Assembly: GCA_041736705.1 (NCBI GenBank)
Contig: JBGSTC010000006.1
Location: 1 to 64,000 of the forward strand
Direction of reading: 5' to 3'
DNA: 64,000 bases
DNA from: GWE2-51-13 sp041736705
GTDB taxonomy: Bacteria > Bacillota_I > Bacilli_A > Erysipelotrichales > Erysipelotrichaceae
Positions 59,252-64,000 of the stretch are shown here, one piece after another. The position numbers and the translations under genes are program-made. Each line of letters begins with the position of its first letter. Position 1 is the stretch's first letter. The notes under the pieces were generated by a model that worked only from the letters and a program-made list of their open reading frames with translations, was not told where the DNA came from and searched no databases.

Positions 59252-61567
59252 ATGAATCGTGCATATGACGTTTTGGAATTTAATGAAATATTGAACGAAG
59301 TGGCGGGGCACTGCCGCTTTTCGTTGGGTGTGGATTTGATATTAAGCAGCACCCCGCAATTCAACCGGCTTTGGGTCGAACGGGAATTGAAACGGACAAA
59401 AGAAGCGATGACGATGATCGACTTGAGCGGCAGTATGCCGTTTGGGGGGATCAGCGACATCCGTTTGCCCTTGCGTGAAAGCCAGAAGGACCAGACCTTA
59501 GGCATCCCGGATTTATTGGCGATCGCCCGTCACGGACAAGCCGTGAAGACGATCAAGGAATATTTGCGGAAATGTGAATACAAAGGGGAAGAAATCAGTG
59601 AAATCGTGAGTTCGATGCGCGAAAGCATCGAACTGAGCAACGCGATCGAACAATGTTTCTCCACTTCCTTCGAAGTATTGGACAGCGCTTCGGTCACACT
59701 CAAACACATCCGTCGGCAGATCCGGCTGAATGCGTTGGAACTCAACAAAACCACCGACCATTTCATCCAGAAAAACGCTTCCAAACTCACCGACACCATT
59801 TCCACCCTGCGTAACGACCGTGTGGTCGTTTTGGCGCGCATTTCCGACAAGAATTCCTTCGGGGGCATTCTGCATGGGGAATCCGCTTCCGGTCAGACCG
59901 CCTACATCGAACCGCCGGTTCTGGTCGAACTCAATAATAAATCGCAGGAACTGAAGAGTGCGGAAGAAGAGGAAATCAAACGGATTTGCTTCGAGTTGAG
60001 CCAAAAGACCAAGGTGCATGCGGAAAACTACCTGGCGAACCTGAGTTCGCTGAGTCTGTTGGACGCGATTTTCGCCAAGGCGCGCTTCGGGATCGAGAAA
60101 CACGGCGTCACCGCCAAATTGACCGACCAACGCATTTTGACCTTCGAGAACGCGCGTCATCCTCTGATCGACCCGTTGCATGTCGTCAGCAACACCTACC
60201 ATATCACGCAAAACCAATCCACCTTGCTGATCACCGGACCCAATACGGGCGGTAAGACGGTCAGTCTGAAGATCATCGGGTTGTTTACCCTCATGAGTTA
60301 TACCGGCATCCCGGTGTTGGCGGACGAAGCCATTCTTCCGATGTTCGACCAGGTGTATGTCGACATCGGGGATGACCAGTCGATCCAGGCATCGCTCTCG
60401 ACCTTCAGCGCCCACCTTCAGAAAATCTCGACCATTTGCGAGAAGGCGACCGGAAAGTCGCTAATCATCCTGGATGAACTGGGAGGAGGGACGGATCCCG
60501 TGGAAGGGGAAAGCCTGGCCATGGCGGTGTTGAACGAACTCCGATCACGCAACGCGATGATCGCCGCGACCACACACTATTCCAAACTTAAAGTCTATGG
60601 CAGCAAGCATCCCGACATTTTGCTCGCATCGGTCCAGTTCGATCTGGAGAAACTGCAGCCGACCTATCGCTACATCGAAGGGTTGCCCGGTTCGTCCAAC
60701 GCCTTGGCGATCGCCGAGAAATTCGGCTTGAGCGCGAAGATCGTCGCGGAAGCCAGGGAAATCAAGAACGCGGCCAAGTCCGTCGAGGAACAGAAACTCG
60801 AGGAATTGGAAAACGCGATTTTGCTTGCGAAACAAAAAGAAGAAGAATTAAGAGTGAAAATCAAAGAGAACGAAGAAGCGAAGCTCGCTTCCGAGAAAAT
60901 CCGTGACAAATACGAGACGCAGAAAGAAACGATGCTGGAGGATGCGCGCAAGGAAGCCAGAAACATGGTGGAAGAGATCAAGGCGGAAGCGGAAGAACTG
61001 CTCGCCGAGATCCGCGAGGCGCAGAAAACCAATACGATGCATGTGGCGATCGAGAAGAAGTTCCAACTCGACCACCTGCAAGAACCGACCATCGAAGACG
61101 AAGATGAAAACACACCCTTGGTCAACCCCGAGATCGGACAATGGGTCCGCATCCGCAACGCCAACCAGACCGGACAGATCATCGCGGTCAAACGCAAACT
61201 GGTCACCGTGAACGTCAACGGGGTGAAAGTGGACGTCCCCTTGGAAAAAGTTTCGAAAACCCATGCGCCGGCCTTGAAGAAAAAGACGGCGGGGATTTCC
61301 TATGACCGTCCCGCAACCGTTTCGATGGAACTCAACATCATCGGGCTACGGGTCGAAGAAGCCTTGCCCTTGGTCGACAAATACCTCGACGATTGCATCC
61401 GTTCACGTTTGAATAACGTCCGTGTCGTCCACGGACACGGGACGGGGGCGCTTCGTTCCGCCGTCCACCAAGCCCTTAAAATGAACCCCCAGGTTTCGAC
61501 CTATCGTTTAGGCGGACAAGGGGAGGGCGGGGTCGGAGCGACCGTCGTTTCCTTCAAAGGGATGTAA
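59252..61567 (+). CDS. mutS2: MutS2 endonuclease/ribosome-collision factor
   Basis: A 771-residue MutS2. Layout: core and clamp helices (1-310), ATPase domain with P-loop LLITGPNTGGKT (residues 325-336) and LIILDELGGGTDP, a long coiled coil (about 510-620, very Glu/Lys-rich), and a C-terminal Smr domain (about 690-771: LNIIGLRVEEALPLVDKYLDD, VRVVHGHGTGALRSAV, GGQGEGGVGATVV). The Smr Asp/His residues for nuclease activity are present. MutS2 suppresses recombination and, in B. subtilis, splits collided ribosomes. uvrC follows one base after. Confidence 0.95.
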   Translation: MNRAYDVLEFNEILNEVAGHCRFSLGVDLILSSTPQFNRLWVERELKRTKEAMTMIDLSGSMPFGGISDIRLPLRESQKDQTLGIPDLLAIARHGQAVKTIKEYLRKCEYKGEEISEIVSSMRESIELSNAIEQCFSTSFEVLDSASVTLKHIRRQIRLNALELNKTTDHFIQKNASKLTDTISTLRNDRVVVLARISDKNSFGGILHGESASGQTAYIEPPVLVELNNKSQELKSAEEEEIKRICFELSQKTKVHAENYLANLSSLSLLDAIFAKARFGIEKHGVTAKLTDQRILTFENARHPLIDPLHVVSNTYHITQNQSTLLITGPNTGGKTVSLKIIGLFTLMSYTGIPVLADEAILPMFDQVYVDIGDDQSIQASLSTFSAHLQKISTICEKATGKSLIILDELGGGTDPVEGESLAMAVLNELRSRNAMIAATTHYSKLKVYGSKHPDILLASVQFDLEKLQPTYRYIEGLPGSSNALAIAEKFGLSAKIVAEAREIKNAAKSVEEQKLEELENAILLAKQKEEELRVKIKENEEAKLASEKIRDKYETQKETMLEDARKEARNMVEEIKAEAEELLAEIREAQKTNTMHVAIEKKFQLDHLQEPTIEDEDENTPLVNPEIGQWVRIRNANQTGQIIAVKRKLVTVNVNGVKVDVPLEKVSKTHAPALKKKTAGISYDRPATVSMELNIIGLRVEEALPLVDKYLDDCIRSRLNNVRVVHGHGTGALRSAVHQALKMNPQVSTYRLGGQGEGGVGATVVSFKGM

Positions 61568-61568
61568 C

Positions 61569-63341
61569 ATGAGCCTCAAGGACAAACTCGCCACCCTACC
61601 TGCCGAACCCGGTTGTTATCTGATGAAAAACAAGGCCGGGACGATCATCTATGTCGGGAAGGCCAAGAAACTCAAAAACCGGGTCAATTCCTATTTCGTC
61701 GGAGCCCACGACCACAAGACCACCAAACTGGTGAGTCAGATCGACGACTTCGATTATTTCGTCACGGCCACGGAAAAAGAATCGCTTCTGCTTGAAATCA
61801 ACCTGATCAAGAAATATCGTCCGCGCTTCAACATCATGTTCATGGACGATAAGTCCTATCCTTACATCAAAATCACCAACGAACCCTATCCCATCGTCAA
61901 AGTCGTCCGGGAAACGACAAAAGATAAGAACGCGAAGTATTTCGGACCCTATCCCGACGCGACCATCGCCTATCGCGTCATGGACCTCATCAACGGGATG
62001 TATCCGATGCGCAAGTGCCACATCCTCCCCAAGAAAGTCTGCCTGTACTATCATCTTCACCAATGCCTGGGTCCGTGTGAATACGAGGTCGACCCGGCGG
62101 TCTACGTGACGATGCGGGAAGAAATCACCCGTCTACTCAAAGGGGACACCAAGGAACTGCGCGACAAGATGACGCGTCTGATGAACGAATCGACCGCCGT
62201 GATGAACTATGAGAAATCCAAGGAATACCGCGACTACCTGCGCTCCCTCGACTACATCAGCGATCCGCAGATGGTCATGAGCGAAACCGTGAAGGACCGC
62301 GATGTCTTCGCGTACTTCGAAGACAGCGGCTATGTCGCCATACAGGGTCTCTTCATCCGGGGCGGGAAACTGTTGGACCGCTCCCTCACCGTCCAACCGA
62401 TCTACGACGATCCCGACGACGCCTTCATCGCCTACATTCTTCAATACTACCAATCCAACCCGCTTCCTCAGGAAATCCTCCTGCCCCAGGGGGAAGCGAT
62501 TTCCGCCCTATCCGAAGTCCTAACGACCCATGTCCTTCAACCTCAGCGGGGGATGAAGAAAAACCAGGTCGAACTGGCGAAGAAAAACGCGGAAAACAAC
62601 TTGAAACAACGCTTTCAGGTTTTATCCAGACAAAGCGCGCACCAGGAAGAAGCCAACCGACTGTTGGCGATCGCCTTGCATGAGAAAAACATCTCGCGGG
62701 TCGAACTGTTCGACAACTCCCACATCCAGGGGCAACACGCCGTGGCGGGGATGGTCGTCTTCGACGACGGCATCCCGAACCGTAAAGAATACCGTCTATT
62801 CAAAGTGCATTCCAAGAACGACGACCTCGCCAACATGAAGGAAGTCCTGTATCGCAGGTACCTGCGTCTTCTGAAAGAAAACGGGGTCCTCCCCGATTTG
62901 ATCCTGGTCGACGGGGGGCAATTGCAGGTTTCGGCCGCGATCGAAATCCGCGACATGCTGGATCTTAGCATCCGGATCGCCGGCCTGGTGAAGGATGACA
63001 ACCACCGTACCGCCGACCTCATGAACGAAGACCTTCAACTTTTACCGGTCCCGAAGGAAAGCCCGTTGTTTTTCCTCTTGACCCGCATGCAGGACGAGGT
63101 CCATCGCTTCGCCTTGGGTTATCATCAGAAACTTCGCTCCAAAGCGCAGACCAAGTCGATTCTGGATGAGGTGGAAGGCATCGGTCCGACCCGTAAGAAA
63201 GAACTGATGAAGCATTTCAAGACGTTCAAGGCGATCAAGGAAGCGGATGTGGCACAGTTGGAAGCAGTCCTGCCCAAGGAAGTCGCCCAACGCGTCCATG
63301 AACTTTTCCATGCACCGCAAGACAAAGAAGAAACGTTCTGA
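61569..63341 (+). CDS. uvrC: Excinuclease ABC subunit C
   Basis: A 590-residue UvrC: GIY-YIG nuclease domain (about 12-95, EPGCYLMKNKAGTIIYVGKAKKLKNRVNSYF), Cys-rich linker, UvrB-binding UVR motif (about 195-230, LRDKMTRLMNESTAVMNYEKSKEYRDYLRSL), RNase-H-like C-terminal nuclease (ELFDNSHIQGQHAVAGMVVF; Asp and His) and helix-hairpin-helix (VEGIGPTRKKELMKHF). It makes both incisions in nucleotide excision repair. It starts one base after the mutS2 stop; uvrC downstream of mutS2 is a known Bacilli order. Confidence 0.95.
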   Translation: MSLKDKLATLPAEPGCYLMKNKAGTIIYVGKAKKLKNRVNSYFVGAHDHKTTKLVSQIDDFDYFVTATEKESLLLEINLIKKYRPRFNIMFMDDKSYPYIKITNEPYPIVKVVRETTKDKNAKYFGPYPDATIAYRVMDLINGMYPMRKCHILPKKVCLYYHLHQCLGPCEYEVDPAVYVTMREEITRLLKGDTKELRDKMTRLMNESTAVMNYEKSKEYRDYLRSLDYISDPQMVMSETVKDRDVFAYFEDSGYVAIQGLFIRGGKLLDRSLTVQPIYDDPDDAFIAYILQYYQSNPLPQEILLPQGEAISALSEVLTTHVLQPQRGMKKNQVELAKKNAENNLKQRFQVLSRQSAHQEEANRLLAIALHEKNISRVELFDNSHIQGQHAVAGMVVFDDGIPNRKEYRLFKVHSKNDDLANMKEVLYRRYLRLLKENGVLPDLILVDGGQLQVSAAIEIRDMLDLSIRIAGLVKDDNHRTADLMNEDLQLLPVPKESPLFFLLTRMQDEVHRFALGYHQKLRSKAQTKSILDEVEGIGPTRKKELMKHFKTFKAIKEADVAQLEAVLPKEVAQRVHELFHAPQDKEETF

Positions 63342-63378
63342 TATACTATAGGACGTATGAAAAGAAGGGAGGAAGACG

Positions 63379-64000
63379 ATGAACGCCATCGGTATCGTCG
63401 ATTCAGGGTTAGGCGGATACACGGTCTATGCAAGTCTGCGACAAGCCTATCCCAACGCATCGTTTGTCTTTCTGGCCGATCAAAAACACGCTCCCTACGG
63501 AAACAAATCCCCGGAGGAAATCATCGCGATTTCCTACCAAAATATGATGTGGTTCTATGAACAGGGGATCCGCGAAGTCATTCTCGCCTGCAATACGGCG
63601 TCCTCGGTCGCCTTGGAATTCATTCGTCCGATCTTTTCGGAGATGAAGATCCACGGGATCATCGACCTGACCGTCGAACACATCGACTTATCCAAAAACG
63701 ACACGGTCCTCATCCTGGCGACCCAAGCCACCATCAACAGCGGTTCCTATCCCGATTCGATCGGATTCATCGAACCCGACGTCAAGGTGGACGGGATCGC
63801 GATGGTCGATCTGGTCAAGCATGTGGAATCGTTAAGCGACGACACGACCGTGAGTGCTTACTTGAAGAAAGAATTCGCCAAGAAACCGGGAAATTATACC
63901 AAAGTCGTCTTGGCTTGTACGCATTATCCCATCGTCAAGGATCTGATCGCGAAAGAACTGCAGGGTGAAATCTACGATTCGCGCCAAGCCATCGTCGACC
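63379..64000 (+). CDS. murI: Glutamate racemase, 3' end outside window
   Basis: The first 207 residues are visible. VDSGLGG (residues 7-13, catalytic Asp), ACNTAS (70-75, catalytic Cys) and LACTHYP (184-190, second catalytic Cys) are the family signatures. It makes D-glutamate for peptidoglycan, which shows that the organism builds a cell wall. RBS is GGGAGGAAGACG. TGATATACT (63339-63347), an extended -10 element, overlaps the end of uvrC. The frame runs off the window end. Confidence 0.92.
   Translation, partial: MNAIGIVDSGLGGYTVYASLRQAYPNASFVFLADQKHAPYGNKSPEEIIAISYQNMMWFYEQGIREVILACNTASSVALEFIRPIFSEMKIHGIIDLTVEHIDLSKNDTVLILATQATINSGSYPDSIGFIEPDVKVDGIAMVDLVKHVESLSDDTTVSAYLKKEFAKKPGNYTKVVLACTHYPIVKDLIAKELQGEIYDSRQAIVD

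Noticed and set aside
1..64000. Mycoplasma-type code (TGA as Trp)
   Set aside because: Many genes end in TGA with ATGA overlaps or terminators directly behind; only the tiny ORF at 46319 would profit from a TGA=Trp reading.
1..64000. CRISPR arrays, insertion sequences, prophage genes, rRNA genes
   Set aside because: Looked for regularly spaced repeats, transposase or integrase motifs and rRNA signatures; none seen.

Overview
The window is a chromosomal segment of a Gram-positive bacterium (Bacillota, most likely class Bacilli). Evidence: strong AGGAGG-type ribosome binding sites, sigma-A promoters, a guanine riboswitch and a PyrR-type attenuator, and a gene set including mutS2, RNase HIII, ktrAB, AdhE, dimeric dUTPase and a GluP-like rhomboid. 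TGA is a normal stop codon (for example at 21601, 27864, 38819 and 48314), so the mycoplasma code does not apply. An anaerobic, fermentative lineage near Erysipelotrichales, Izemoplasmatales or Acholeplasmatales would fit, but the species cannot be named from the sequence. Base composition is balanced to GC-rich except for the first ~2.2 kb, which is clearly AT-rich.

Layout. 1-2760: the 3' part of a tRNA-Ala, then an AT-rich tract with three small proteins of unknown role. 2885-8820: VanZ-like protein, DegV, SecA, a small exporter and an MFS transporter. 8900-12063: two nucleobase permeases, each with its own RNA control element (guanine riboswitch, PyrR attenuator). 12137-17297: a lone pilin-like protein, AdhE, an Mrp-type Fe-S carrier, CysE and a guanine-deaminase-like enzyme. 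17554-38819: a 21-kb polysaccharide locus. 38870-46500: purA, an FAD protein, OsmC, KtrAB, arginase, and a NusG-II/Gx-transporter pair followed by a tiny coupled ORF. 46521-52042: a heterodimeric ABC exporter and an ECF sigma/anti-sigma pair. 52194-64000: housekeeping genes (dUTPase, M42 peptidase, lspA, rluD, rhomboid, dCMP deaminase, rnhC, cvpA, mutS2, uvrC, start of murI).

The polysaccharide locus is the most interesting part. It contains a LacI-type regulator, a GH16 beta-glucanase and a GH3 beta-glucosidase without signal peptides, a GH4 enzyme, two lipoprotein solute-binding proteins (one of 969 residues with extra beta-rich domains), two pairs of CUT1 permeases but no ATPase, a GH5 exo-glucanase-like enzyme and a secreted GH3 lipoprotein. 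Between the two permease pairs lie two large poorly understood proteins: a secreted NHL-propeller/TPR/Yip1 membrane protein and a DUF5696-like protein whose layout looks like a glycosidase. The enzymes point to a beta-glucan, probably beta-1,3-linked (laminarin-like), taken up as oligosaccharides and finished in the cytoplasm. Three promoters in the locus carry the same architecture: two LacI-type palindromes 21-22 bp apart, the downstream one overlapping the -35 element or spacer. This predicts one coordinated regulon.
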